This document shows positions 26,657 to 35,045 of a stretch of DNA of 39,846 nucleotides, piece by piece. The position numbers were made by a program, and so were the translations under genes. Source of the stretch: an uncultured Pseudophaeobacter sp. (lineage in GTDB: Bacteria; Pseudomonadota; Alphaproteobacteria; Rhodobacterales; Rhodobacteraceae); the NCBI GenBank assembly GCA_905479575.1, contig CAJQNB010000092.1, forward strand, positions 1 through 39,846. The letters are read 5' to 3'. Position 1 is the first letter of the stretch. Every line of letters begins with the position of its first letter. The notes under the pieces were generated by a model. It was not told the DNA's origin. It searched no databases and was given only the letters and a program-made list of their open reading frames with translations.

Positions 26657-27416
26657 GAACCAGCTCCGCATCTGCCGCACGGGCCTCTTCGCGCATCAAT
26701 TGCCAAAGGTATTTTTGTTTTTCTTCCAAAGCGCTGTCCCCATAGTGACGTTGATCCAGCGGGGTATCCAGATGGACCACTTCGCGGATCTCGCCAGGGC
26801 GGCGCGACATCACCACGATGGAGTGGCCCAGCCGCACGGCTTCGGCCAGGTTATGGGTGACATAGACTGCCGTAAACGGCGTCCGGGTCCAGAGGCTGAC
26901 CAGATCATCCATCAGCAATTCGCGGGTCTGACTATCCAGCGCCGAAAGCGGCTCATCCATCAGCATCACCGCCGGGTTCACCGCCAGGGCACGGGCAATC
27001 GCTACCCGCTGTTTCATTCCTCCCGACAGCTGCTTGGGCAAGGCCTTGTGGAACTCGCTCAACTTGGTGCGGGCCAGTACATCGGCAATGATCGCCTCGG
27101 CGCGGGCTCCGCGAATGCCGTGGTCCTCCAGCACCAAAGAGACATTCCCCCGCACCGAGCGCCAGGGCAGCAGGGCAAAATCCTGAAAAATATAGGTGAG
27201 CGGGTTGAGGCAATCCTTGGGTGCAGCACCAATTTGCAGCACCTCGCCCCGGGTGGGCTGTTCCAACCCGCCAATAAAGCGCAACAGCGTGGACTTGCCG
27301 CAGCCAGAGGGGCCAACGATGCAGACAATCTTGCCCGAGGGGATGTCCAGCGAGATATCGCGCAGCACCTCAAAATCATCATAGGAATGGCTGACGCCAG
27401 AGAGGCGAATATCCAT
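26649..27416 (-). CDS. ABC transporter ATP-binding protein (TauB/SsuB type)
   Basis: 255 residues from the ATG at 27416, which starts the first strand (MDIRLSGVSHSYDD); a longer frame to 27464 adds only a Pro/Arg-rich leader. The ATPase motifs are complete: Walker A GPSGCGKST, a Q-loop in YIFQDFALLPWR, the signature LSGGMKQR, Walker B AVMLMDEP with the D-loop SALD, and the switch His in YVTHNLAEA. The LPWR sequence after the Q-loop is usual for TauB/SsuB. It powers the adjoining permease at the inner membrane. Its stop overlaps the permease start. Confidence 0.95.
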   Translation of the reverse strand: MDIRLSGVSHSYDDFEVLRDISLDIPSGKIVCIVGPSGCGKSTLLRFIGGLEQPTRGEVLQIGAAPKDCLNPLTYIFQDFALLPWRSVRGNVSLVLEDHGIRGARAEAIIADVLARTKLSEFHKALPKQLSGGMKQRVAIARALAVNPAVMLMDEPLSALDSQTRELLMDDLVSLWTRTPFTAVYVTHNLAEAVRLGHSIVVMSRRPGEIREVVHLDTPLDQRHYGDSALEEKQKYLWQLMREEARAADAELVHV

Positions 27417-27442
27417 GCGGGAGCGCTCCGGAAAAGGGGGAA

Positions 27443-27475
27443 ACAAGAGACGGGGCGAGATCACATCCCGCCCCG
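27443..27475 (-). terminator. Intra-operon hairpin between binding-protein and ATPase genes
   Basis: CGGGGCG (27451-27457) pairs with CGCCCCG (27469-27475). Read on the minus strand the stem is followed by TCTCTTGTTT. Such partial terminators after a solute-binding gene usually raise its level over the membrane components. Confidence 0.5.
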
Positions 27476-27496
27476 AGAAAAAGTGCGCAGCTGGCT

Positions 27497-28516
27497 TTAG
27501 CCGAGTGTCTGCACGTAGCTTGGGTCAATCACGGTATCCAGGCTGATGCTCTGATCCACCAGACCTTCGGATTGGAACCAGCTCAGCTGGTCCTGCAGCG
27601 AGGCGGTGTTCATCGCCGCGCCCTCATTCAGGCGCATGGTGCCATTGATGATCGACTTGGCCGCCTTTTCACGTGGGCGATCCGCATAGACATATTTGTG
27701 GATCAGGTCGACCAGCTCTTCAACACCGGCGTCGCCATGGGCCTTGTCGATCATGGTGCTGTTATAGTCGCTCACACCTTTGGAATAGCCGGCCAGGAAA
27801 TCGCGCGTCATCTGCTGCTCGCCCGAGGCGTTTTTGGCCGAGGTAAAGACCGTGGTCACCTGATAATTTGGCAGGTAGTCCGACACATTGCCAATGATAT
27901 GCACCTTGCCAGAGCCAGCCAGTGGTTTGGCCAGATGTGGCACGATGGACCAGGCGTCGATCTGGCCGGATTTCAGCGCGCCGATGATGGCTCCGACCTT
28001 TTGCAACGGCTTGAACTTCAGCTCGATGCCTTCGGCCTGGGCCATTTTGGAGCCCATGTAGTGGAAAGAGGATCCCGCCGAGGTGATGCCGTAGCTTTTG
28101 CCCGCCAGCTGTGCCGGGCTGGTCACACCGGCCTGGTAGGCGGCATCAGAGACCAGGAACTTTTGGCCGTCGATACCGACCTCTTCGGACAGGGCGCCGC
28201 CGATCACCTTGACCGCACCCTTGTCGGCCAGAGACACCAGACCGCCAGACATCGCGGTTACCGCGTAGTCCACATCGCCGGAGGCAATGGCAACAGCCAT
28301 TGGGGTTGCGGCCTGGAAGAACTTGAACTCCACATCCAGACCCGCGTCGGCAAAATAGCCGCGCTCAAAGCCGATGAAGCTGCCGGAATGGCTGGTAAAG
28401 CGCAGCGCGCCCACGGTGATTTTGCGGTTTGAGGCCAAGGCTGGGCTTGCCAGTCCAGCAGCAGCGGCGCTGCCACCCAGTAGTGCCAATGCCTTGCGGC
28501 GGGTAAATGTGGTCAT
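27497..28516 (-). CDS. ABC transporter substrate-binding protein (NMT1/TauA/SsuA-like)
   Basis: 339 residues with a twin-arginine-like leader (FTRRKALALLGGSAAAAGLASPALA), so it may be exported folded through Tat. GGGAGG lies 7 nt before the ATG at 28516. The mature part has the family layout: ITVGALRFTSHSGSFIGFERGYFADAGLDVEF, the ATPMAVAIASGDVDYAVTAMSGG segment, and TSPAQLAGKSYGITSAGSS. These proteins bind sulfonates, nitrate, pyrimidine precursors or other small anions or heterocycles and deliver them to the permease. The gene is 46 nt downstream of a GntR regulator gene on the same strand. The ligand cannot be told from sequence. Confidence 0.93.
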   Translation of the reverse strand: MTTFTRRKALALLGGSAAAAGLASPALASNRKITVGALRFTSHSGSFIGFERGYFADAGLDVEFKFFQAATPMAVAIASGDVDYAVTAMSGGLVSLADKGAVKVIGGALSEEVGIDGQKFLVSDAAYQAGVTSPAQLAGKSYGITSAGSSFHYMGSKMAQAEGIELKFKPLQKVGAIIGALKSGQIDAWSIVPHLAKPLAGSGKVHIIGNVSDYLPNYQVTTVFTSAKNASGEQQMTRDFLAGYSKGVSDYNSTMIDKAHGDAGVEELVDLIHKYVYADRPREKAAKSIINGTMRLNEGAAMNTASLQDQLSWFQSEGLVDQSISLDTVIDPSYVQTLG

Positions 28517-28562
28517 GATCGTTCCTCCCTAGTGAACAGTGTTGGCCTGATCCTTTTATCCC

Positions 28563-29258
28563 TCAGGCCTGTATTTCCGTGGTGATGAGTCTCTCCAACC
28601 GGCTAAGCGCTGTGGCGCTGTCGCGGCCTAATACTGCGGTGAGCAGTGCTTGATGCTGCGTGGCGCGATCTGGAAAATCCAGCCGCCCTTCGCGCAGCAG
28701 CGCCAGCCGAAAGCGGCGGGACTGGTCGTAGAATTTTTGCTGCGTGTCTAGCAGCCGGGGAGAGCCCGAGGCCTCGCAGAGGCTGTAGAAAAACGCCCGG
28801 CAGGCATTGTCCCACTCCAGGGCAGCCAGATCGCTGAGATCGCTTTGCACAACAGATTCGCAGTGGCGCATGGCGTGATGGGCTGCCAGAACGCGACCCT
28901 CCCAGGCGACATCCCCCAGCGCCAGCGATTTCTCCAGTGCCATCTTTTCAACCTGGATGCGCATGAACAAAATGTCCTGCAGATCTGCCTCGGTGGCCGA
29001 GGTGACGCGGAACCCGCGCTGGGCGGTGGCCGCCACCAGACCTTCGGCGCTGAGCAGCCGCAGGGTTTCGCGCATCGAATGATTAGAGCCGCCATAGCGT
29101 TGCCGCAGGTCGTTAAGCTTGAGCTTTTCATCCGGTCTGAGCAGGCCAAAGGAGATGTCGCGGCGCAGCACCGAGGCCAGCATCGCCACCACTGTTTCAT
29201 CCTCGTTTTGTCTTGAACCAAATATCATCTGGACCCGATTTTCTAAAATGTTGGACAT
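28563..29258 (-). CDS. GntR family (FCD subfamily) transcriptional regulator
   Basis: 231 residues. The winged helix lies near residues 20-85 (LRRDISFGLLRPDEKLKLNDLRQRYG ... SMRETLRLLSAEGLVAATAQRGFRV), followed by an all-helical FCD ligand domain with the expected metal or ligand residues spread over VEKMALEKSL, HHAMRHCES and HQALLTAV. It is the first gene of the transporter operon and most likely senses the transported compound or a product of it. The ATG at 29258 sits inside an inverted repeat (29245-29261), suggesting autoregulation; an ATG 10 codons later is a possible alternative start. No ribosome site is obvious for either. Confidence 0.9.
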   Translation of the reverse strand: MSNILENRVQMIFGSRQNEDETVVAMLASVLRRDISFGLLRPDEKLKLNDLRQRYGGSNHSMRETLRLLSAEGLVAATAQRGFRVTSATEADLQDILFMRIQVEKMALEKSLALGDVAWEGRVLAAHHAMRHCESVVQSDLSDLAALEWDNACRAFFYSLCEASGSPRLLDTQQKFYDQSRRFRLALLREGRLDFPDRATQHQALLTAVLGRDSATALSRLERLITTEIQA

Positions 29259-29261
29259 TTT
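29245..29261. promoter_or_regulatory. Candidate GntR operator over the regulator's own start codon
   Basis: AAAATGT-TGG-ACATTTT, a perfect 7-bp inverted repeat with a 3-nt centre. It fits the TGTnnnACA core common among FCD-type GntR operators. It lies at the 5' end of the regulator gene and 174 bp from the divergent nuclease gene. Confidence 0.5.
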
Positions 29262-29435
29262 TGCCGCAGAGGCCGCCGCGTGTCAATCGCCTGAATTTTC
29301 CCATATTTTTGTGACCTTTCCCGGATCATTCCCAGCCGTCGCGTTGACCCTTTGCTGTGGCTCTGCCACTCATGGCGGGGCCAAATGAATGACCATCCAA
29401 GTATAGACCGCCTGATCCCCTGACCCGGAGCCCGA

Positions 29436-30587
29436 ATGCCCGCCTTTCGCTTTCTACACACCTCAGACCTGCATCTCGGCAAACGGTTTGGCCAAATGCC
29501 GGAGGAGGTACGGGCGGATTTGCAGCAGGCACGTCAGCAGACACTCGCCACTCTCGCCACTCTGGCGCAGGAACAGGGGGCACAGCATGTCCTGATCGCG
29601 GGGGATATGTTTGACACCGAAACGCCCTCAGAACGAGTGCAGCGCCAGGCCCTGGCGGCAATGGGGGCGGCGCCAGATCTGCACTGGTGGATCATTCCAG
29701 GCAACCACGACAGCGCGGCTGCGGAAACGCTGTGGGCCGGGATGGCGCAGCATGCTGCGGAAAACACACATCTTTTGATGCAGCCTGAGCCGGTGCAGAT
29801 GGCGCCGGGGGTGCATCTGTTGCCTGCGCCCTGTCGTCATCGCTTTGCCGGGCAGGACCTGACCGCCTGGATGGATGGCTGCGATACCTCGGCGGGGGAT
29901 TTGCGCATTGGTCTGGCCCATGGCGGGGTGCTGAACTTTGGCAGTGATGAGGCCGGCGGTGAGGTGATTTCGCCCAACCGTGCCAGCTCTGCCAGATTGG
30001 ATTATCTGGCGCTGGGCGACTGGCACGGTGCCTTTATCCTGAATGATCGCAGCCGCTACAGCGGCACGCCAGAGGCCGACCGGTTCAAACACGCCGGGCG
30101 GGGCCAGTGCCTGTTGGTTGAACTGACCGCGGCAGGCCAACCGCCGGATATCACCGCCCTGGAGGTCGGCGCCTATCACTGGCAGGAACAGGCTTTGCCC
30201 CTCACCCCTGCGAGCGATGTTGCGGCAGAACTGCAGGCGCTGTTGCCTGCCAACCGTGCCCAGTGGCGCCTACATCTGTTGCGGCTCAAGGCCGAGGGCT
30301 GGGTCACTGCACCGCAGCGCCTGGCCTTGGAGCAGGCGGTGGCACAGGTCGCCCCCGAGTTCTGTCATTTCACCCTGGAAACATCAGGGCTGCGCAGCGA
30401 ATACCAGCTGTCTGATCTGGATCTGATTGCCACCAATGGGGCGTTGCGGGCCGCTGCCGAAGATCTGATGCGCTCGGCCGAGGACACAAGCGAGTCCCAG
30501 AGCGCGCGTGACATCGCTTCGGCGGCTTTGAACCGTTTGTTTGCCTATGCCCAGGACGGTGACGCGACCGGGGAGCGCAACGCATGA
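29436..30587 (+). CDS. SbcD/YhaO-like metallophosphoesterase (DNA repair nuclease)
   Basis: 383 residues with GGAG before the ATG. The five metallophosphoesterase motifs are complete: SDLHLG (10-15), AGDMFD, PGNHDS, LAHGG and LGDWHG. These coordinate the two metals of Mre11/SbcD-family nucleases. The C-terminal part (about 270-383) is family-specific and presumably binds the ATPase partner. The stop overlaps the start of the SbcC-like gene by 4 nt (30584-30587), so the two proteins should form a complex at DNA ends. The size and missing cap features are closer to YhaO than to classic SbcD. Nuclease activity is inferred from family only. Confidence 0.92.
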   Translation: MPAFRFLHTSDLHLGKRFGQMPEEVRADLQQARQQTLATLATLAQEQGAQHVLIAGDMFDTETPSERVQRQALAAMGAAPDLHWWIIPGNHDSAAAETLWAGMAQHAAENTHLLMQPEPVQMAPGVHLLPAPCRHRFAGQDLTAWMDGCDTSAGDLRIGLAHGGVLNFGSDEAGGEVISPNRASSARLDYLALGDWHGAFILNDRSRYSGTPEADRFKHAGRGQCLLVELTAAGQPPDITALEVGAYHWQEQALPLTPASDVAAELQALLPANRAQWRLHLLRLKAEGWVTAPQRLALEQAVAQVAPEFCHFTLETSGLRSEYQLSDLDLIATNGALRAAAEDLMRSAEDTSESQSARDIASAALNRLFAYAQDGDATGERNA

Positions 30588-33214
30588 AGATCCGCGCTAT
30601 TCGTTTGGAAAATGTTCGCCGCTTTACCGACCCGGTTGAAATCACCGGCATTGGGACGGGGCTTAATGTGTTGGCCGCCCCCAATGAACAGGGGAAATCG
30701 ACCATCTTTGACGCGCTGCATGCGGTCTTTTTCAAAGATGCCAAATCCTGGGACAAGGACATTCGCGCCTTGGCACCGCGCGCCGGAGGCGAACCTCGGG
30801 TCGAGGTGGAGATTGAACGGGACGGCAGCTGTTATCGCTTGGCCAAGCAGTTTCAAAAGGCCTCGGGCAAGGGCGATCTGCGGATCTGGCAAGGCGATCA
30901 TCTGTATCTGCAATCGGATGCGGCGGAGGCCTGGCTGCAAAGCCTGATCAAATCCCCCAAAGAGGGCGGTCCCTCCGGGTTGCTTTGGGTGCGTCAGGGG
31001 CTGACCAATTTTGCCGACGCAAAGGAAACCCTGGCGGCGCGGCAGGATTTGATGTCGTCGGTCGCGGGGGAGGTGGACAGTATCACTGGCGGTCAGCGCA
31101 TGGATGCGATCCGGCGCGATGTGCGCCAGTCCCTGGATCGTCTGGTGACCTCGCGCGGGGCCAAAAAGGGCGGCGCGCTGGACCAGGCGATGCATGAGGT
31201 GGCGACCTTAGCAGCGCGCGAAGAGGGGCTCGCCGACAAGGTGCGGGAGCTGCGCGATCAGCTTGACCAACGTCAGGATCTGCGCCGCGCGCTGACGGAT
31301 CTGCAAGACCCCGAAGCACAGCAATCGTTGGAGGCGCGTCTGCGCCAGTCCCAGCAAGAGCTGCAAGCCGCTGAGCAATATCAGGAAAAACTGACGGTTG
31401 CAGAGCAGGCGCTGCGCACCGCCACCTTGGTGCTGGACAATCACAACAGCGCCTTGGCCGGGTTTCTGGCGCGCCGCAAAGACCGTGCCGAGGCAGAGCA
31501 AGCCCTGAGCGTGGCGGCGCAAACCCTGAAACAGATTTGCGAAGTTCTGGATCCGGCCCATGCCGAGGGAAAGCAGGCGGAGCAGGTTTTGGCAACGGCC
31601 AAGGCGAAAACACAGGCGCTGGAGGCGCGGTTGGCGCAGATGCAACGGGCCGCGCGTCTGGAGCAGGCCGCAGACCAGCGCCGCGCCTTGCAAAAGACGC
31701 TGAAGCAGGTCCGCAGTGTCATGCAGCAGGTCGCAGCGCTGAAGGCGCAGATGGAGCATGGTCCCGACAAGGCTGCGATGGAGCGGATCGAGACCGCCCG
31801 CGACACCCTGGCCCTGGCGGCGCAGGCGCAGCAGCTGGGGGCCTTTGCCCTCACCGTCACCTACCAGCCGGGGCAGGAGGGGCGCTTGACGCTGGATGGT
31901 GCGCCGCTGGCTGGCGGCAGCCGCATTCCCCTGCCAGAGGGGGGCAGCCTGGAGGTGCCCGGTCTGGCTCGTATTGAGCTGCACCCGGGCGATGGCGCTG
32001 GGCGGGATCAACTGGATCAGGCGCAGCGGGCGCTTGCAGCGGCCTTGGAGGTGGTGCAGTGCGACAGCATCACCCAGGCCCGCGCGGCCCATCAGGCCCG
32101 TCAAGAAGCCCGCATCCGGCTGGAAGAGGCTGAAGGCCAGCTACTGGTTCTGGCACCCGAAGGGATAATGGCGCTGATGCAGCGCCTTGATGCTTTGCCG
32201 GTTGAGACACCCCCAGCTGAGGCGGGCGCGCCTGCAAATGAGCCTGAGGACGAGGATCTGGACCAGCTGGAAGCCAGGCTTGTTGCGCAGCGCGCAGAAA
32301 TGGACGCGTCGGCTGTCGCGCTTGACCAGGCGCGCCAAAGCGAAGCCCGTCACCGGTTGGATCTGGAAGGCGCCCGCGTTAGCCATCAGGCGGCGCAGCA
32401 ACGGCTGGAACGCGCCGATGCCGCGTTGGCGGGACAAAGCGACACTGCGGAGCGGCTGGCGGAGTTGCAGCAGCGTCAGGCGGAACTGCAGCAGGATCTG
32501 GCGGCACAACAGGCCCAGTATCAGGCCTTGCAGCAAGATGCGCCAGACCTGGCCCCGGCGCGAGCCCGGGCTGCGCGGGCAAAATCCGAACAGACCGCGA
32601 CCCGCGAGGCTATCCAGGCGCATCTGCGCGATCTTGCGGTCCTGGACAGCCGCATTGCCACAACGGCAGGCATGGCCGTTGAGGAGGAATTGGCCGAGGT
32701 ACGTGATCAGCTCAGTGCGGCGCAAAACCGGCTGGCGGCGGTGGAGTTTGAGGTCGCCGTGCTGCGGCGGCTTGATCAGGCGCTGGAACAGGCGCGCAGC
32801 GCCGCGCAAGAGGCCTATATCGGACCGGTGCTGCAAGAGTTGCAACCGCTGTTGCGGCTGCTCTGGCCCGAGGCGCGTCTGGGGCTGGATGCCGGGCAGG
32901 TCCTGCCGGATCAGCTGATGCGGGCCGGCCAGGAAGAGGACTTTGACAGCCTGTCCGGCGGCACCCAGGAACAGATTGCCCTTTTGGTGCGCTTGGCCTT
33001 TGCCCGGCTTTTGGCGCGCAAAGGCCAACCGGCTCCGATCATTCTGGACGATGCAATTGTCTACACAGATGATGCCCGCATCGAGAAGATCTTTGACGCG
33101 CTGACCCTGCAGGCGGATGAGATGCAGATTCTGGTCTTTACCTGTCGTCAAAAAAGCTTTCGGGCTCTGGGTGGCACCCAGCTGAGCATTCGCCCGGTGT
33201 CAGACCCCACCTAA
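30584..33214 (+). CDS. SbcC/YhaN-like AAA ATPase with long coiled coil and no zinc hook
   Basis: 876 residues. The split ABC-type head has Walker A APNEQGKST (32-40) at the N-terminus and, at the C-terminus, the signature LSGGTQEQ (about 790-797) and Walker B IILDDA (about 818-824). Coiled-coil arms rich in Gln, Ala, Glu and Leu cover about 195-415 and 475-780. The CxxC zinc hook of SbcC/Rad50 is absent: only four scattered cysteines exist. Instead, residues about 419-470, at the middle of the protein, form a Gly/Pro-rich beta-like segment (TVTYQPGQEGRLTLDG ... GGSLEVPGLARIELHPG). Coupled by a 4-nt overlap to the nuclease gene, it probably acts in DNA end processing. Confidence 0.9.
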   Translation: MKIRAIRLENVRRFTDPVEITGIGTGLNVLAAPNEQGKSTIFDALHAVFFKDAKSWDKDIRALAPRAGGEPRVEVEIERDGSCYRLAKQFQKASGKGDLRIWQGDHLYLQSDAAEAWLQSLIKSPKEGGPSGLLWVRQGLTNFADAKETLAARQDLMSSVAGEVDSITGGQRMDAIRRDVRQSLDRLVTSRGAKKGGALDQAMHEVATLAAREEGLADKVRELRDQLDQRQDLRRALTDLQDPEAQQSLEARLRQSQQELQAAEQYQEKLTVAEQALRTATLVLDNHNSALAGFLARRKDRAEAEQALSVAAQTLKQICEVLDPAHAEGKQAEQVLATAKAKTQALEARLAQMQRAARLEQAADQRRALQKTLKQVRSVMQQVAALKAQMEHGPDKAAMERIETARDTLALAAQAQQLGAFALTVTYQPGQEGRLTLDGAPLAGGSRIPLPEGGSLEVPGLARIELHPGDGAGRDQLDQAQRALAAALEVVQCDSITQARAAHQARQEARIRLEEAEGQLLVLAPEGIMALMQRLDALPVETPPAEAGAPANEPEDEDLDQLEARLVAQRAEMDASAVALDQARQSEARHRLDLEGARVSHQAAQQRLERADAALAGQSDTAERLAELQQRQAELQQDLAAQQAQYQALQQDAPDLAPARARAARAKSEQTATREAIQAHLRDLAVLDSRIATTAGMAVEEELAEVRDQLSAAQNRLAAVEFEVAVLRRLDQALEQARSAAQEAYIGPVLQELQPLLRLLWPEARLGLDAGQVLPDQLMRAGQEEDFDSLSGGTQEQIALLVRLAFARLLARKGQPAPIILDDAIVYTDDARIEKIFDALTLQADEMQILVFTCRQKSFRALGGTQLSIRPVSDPT

Positions 33215-33309
33215 GCCGCCAGTTGGGTGGCCAATGGGGTGGATCGGTGGGGCGCGGCGAAGGCAGGCTGGACGGCGAAGCTAAGGCAGGTGAGGGGCTG
33301 GCGGCAGAA

Positions 33310-33831
33310 CTAGTCGCGGATTTCTTCCGGCATCACGCCCCACAGCTTGCTTTTAGGGGCCCAGCCGTCGAAACCGCCAACCGAGACTTCGCACCAGGCC
33401 GGCGCGCATTTGCCCAGCCGTGCCACAACCCCGTATTCCAGTGCTGCAGTGACCGGTGCCTGTTCATTGGCCTTGGCGTGCAGGGTCAGCATGTCTTCCT
33501 GGATCAGCACCGTTCGGGCTCCTGATAGCAGGGCATAGTGGACCCAGCCTCCGGCGCCATCCTGATCGCGCACGCGGCGCCAATGGCCAAACTCGGCGGT
33601 GATCTCCAGTGGCATGCCGCGGCGTTTGAACACCCAGTCAATGCGGTGGGTCAGGGAAGGGCCGCGGCGCACATTGCCCTCGGAGGCCTTCATCGAGACA
33701 TAGCGCGGCAGCGGCAGGTTGGTCACTGGACCGCGTTCAGAGGCCGCAGCCATGGAAGCCAATGGGCCACAGCCCAACGCCACACAGAGCGCCGCCAATA
33801 GGCTGCGCCGATGCAAAAATGTTTTAATCAC
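33310..33831 (-). CDS. Exported SH3-domain protein
   Basis: 173 residues from a GTG at 33831; the open frame continues far upstream, but that part has no domain content and runs into the divergent dehydrogenase gene. A signal peptide (LLAALCVALGCGPLASMAAA) precedes two bacterial SH3-like repeats, the first around YVSMKASEGNVRRGPSLTHRIDWVF ... GGWVHYALLSG and the second around MLTLHAKANEQAPVTAALEYGVVARL ... GGFDGWAPKSKLWGV. Such domains bind peptides or cell-wall fragments in the periplasm. It is convergent with the SbcC-like gene and divergent from the hydroxyacid dehydrogenase gene. The start is the least certain part of this call. Confidence 0.85.
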   Translation of the reverse strand: MIKTFLHRRSLLAALCVALGCGPLASMAAASERGPVTNLPLPRYVSMKASEGNVRRGPSLTHRIDWVFKRRGMPLEITAEFGHWRRVRDQDGAGGWVHYALLSGARTVLIQEDMLTLHAKANEQAPVTAALEYGVVARLGKCAPAWCEVSVGGFDGWAPKSKLWGVMPEEIRD

Positions 33832-34023
33832 TGCCTGCTCACTTCTGCTCGTGGTTAAGCCTGCCATATCGTTGGTCCGAAATCTTGCAGGTTTTCCCGC
33901 CTGAAAAAGGCAAAAAGCTGCGTCACTTGTTCCGGTTCTGGCGGATCGGTTCTTGTGCCCGGTTCCGTCCTGCGCCACCATGCCATCAAGGCAGATGAAA
34001 TGAAAAGCCAGGGGAGAGCAAAA

Positions 34024-35010
34024 GTGGCAAGAGAACGTCTGAGTGTTGTCGTAACGCGACGGTTGCCAGAGCCGGTGGAGACTCGGCTGAGCGAGCTGTT
34101 TGATGTTCAGTTGCGCGGCGATGATACACCGATGAGCCGCCAGGAGCTGGCCGCCGCAATGAAAGCGGCGGATGTGCTGGTGCCAACGGTCACGGATACC
34201 ATTGATGCCGCCCTGTTGGGGCAGGCCGGTGATAAACTGAAACTGATTGCAAACTACGGTGCCGGGGTGGATCACATTGATGTGGCTACCGCCCGCCAGC
34301 GCGGCATTCTGGTGTCCAATACACCGGGTGTCCTGACCGATGACACTGCCGATATGGCAATGGCTTTGATCATGGCAGTGGTGCGCCGCATCCCGGAAGG
34401 GCTGGCTGTGATGCAAAAGGGCGACTGGCAGGGCTGGGCGCCAACAGCGATGCTTGGCGGGCGTCTGGCGGGGCGGCGTCTGGGCATTCTGGGGATGGGT
34501 CAGATTGGTCAGGCCGTGGCGCGTCGCGCCCGCGCCTTTGGCATGCAGATCCATTATCACAACCGTCGTCGCCTGCGCCCCGAAATCGAGTCCGATCTTG
34601 AAGCCACCTATTGGGAAAGCCTCGACCAGATGGTGGCGCGCATGGATGTGATCTCGGTCAATTGTCCTTCGACGCCCTCGACCTTCCATCTACTGAACGC
34701 CCGGCGGCTGAAACTGATGAAACCCTCGGCTGTGGTGGTGAATACCTCACGCGGGGAGGTGATCGACGAACACGCCCTGACCCGGATGCTGCGCAGTAAT
34801 GAGATCGCCGGTGCCGGTTTGGATGTCTACGAGAAGGGAACCAGTATCAATCCCAGGTTGCGTGAATTGCCAAATGTGGTACTCCTGCCGCATATGGGGT
34901 CTGCAACTCTGGAGGGCCGGATTGAGATGGGAGAAAAAGTCCTATTGAATATCAAAACCTTCGAGGATGGGCACCGGCCCCCCGACCAGGTGGTGCCTGC
35001 CATGTTGTAA
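34024..35010 (+). CDS. D-isomer 2-hydroxyacid dehydrogenase (glyoxylate/hydroxypyruvate reductase-like)
   Basis: 328 residues from a GTG at 34024 with GGGGAG upstream; an ATG at 34000 is also possible. The NAD(P) Rossmann motif GMGQIG is present, followed by a basic residue cluster (HNRRRLRPE) that would favour NADP. Substrate-side motifs include NYGAGVDHID, and catalytic R243 (NTSRGEV) and the His of LLPHMGSAT are conserved. The Glu that normally completes the Glu-His pair, 29 residues after the Arg, is a Gly here (DVYEKG). Members reduce glyoxylate, hydroxypyruvate or similar 2-oxoacids. It is followed 35 nt later by ggt on the same strand. Confidence 0.92.
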   Translation: MARERLSVVVTRRLPEPVETRLSELFDVQLRGDDTPMSRQELAAAMKAADVLVPTVTDTIDAALLGQAGDKLKLIANYGAGVDHIDVATARQRGILVSNTPGVLTDDTADMAMALIMAVVRRIPEGLAVMQKGDWQGWAPTAMLGGRLAGRRLGILGMGQIGQAVARRARAFGMQIHYHNRRRLRPEIESDLEATYWESLDQMVARMDVISVNCPSTPSTFHLLNARRLKLMKPSAVVVNTSRGEVIDEHALTRMLRSNEIAGAGLDVYEKGTSINPRLRELPNVVLLPHMGSATLEGRIEMGEKVLLNIKTFEDGHRPPDQVVPAML

Positions 35011-35045
35011 GGCGCACCTGTATCTTTCAGCTGTGAGGGCGTTCC

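Noticed and set aside
25811..28516. Taurine or sulfonate transporter by name
   Set aside because: The proteins are of the TauABC/SsuABC/NMT1 type, but no taurine or sulfonate enzyme is linked, so a specific substrate name is not supported.
32141..33151. A 336-codon minus-strand open frame opposite the SbcC-like gene
   Set aside because: Antisense to the coiled-coil coding region, Gln/Leu/Arg-rich as expected from complementing Gln/Ala/Glu codons, with no domain.
33832..34689. Upstream extension of the SH3 protein frame (to 459 residues)
   Set aside because: The extra 286 residues run antisense into the hydroxyacid dehydrogenase, and a signal peptide begins at the internal GTG at 33831.
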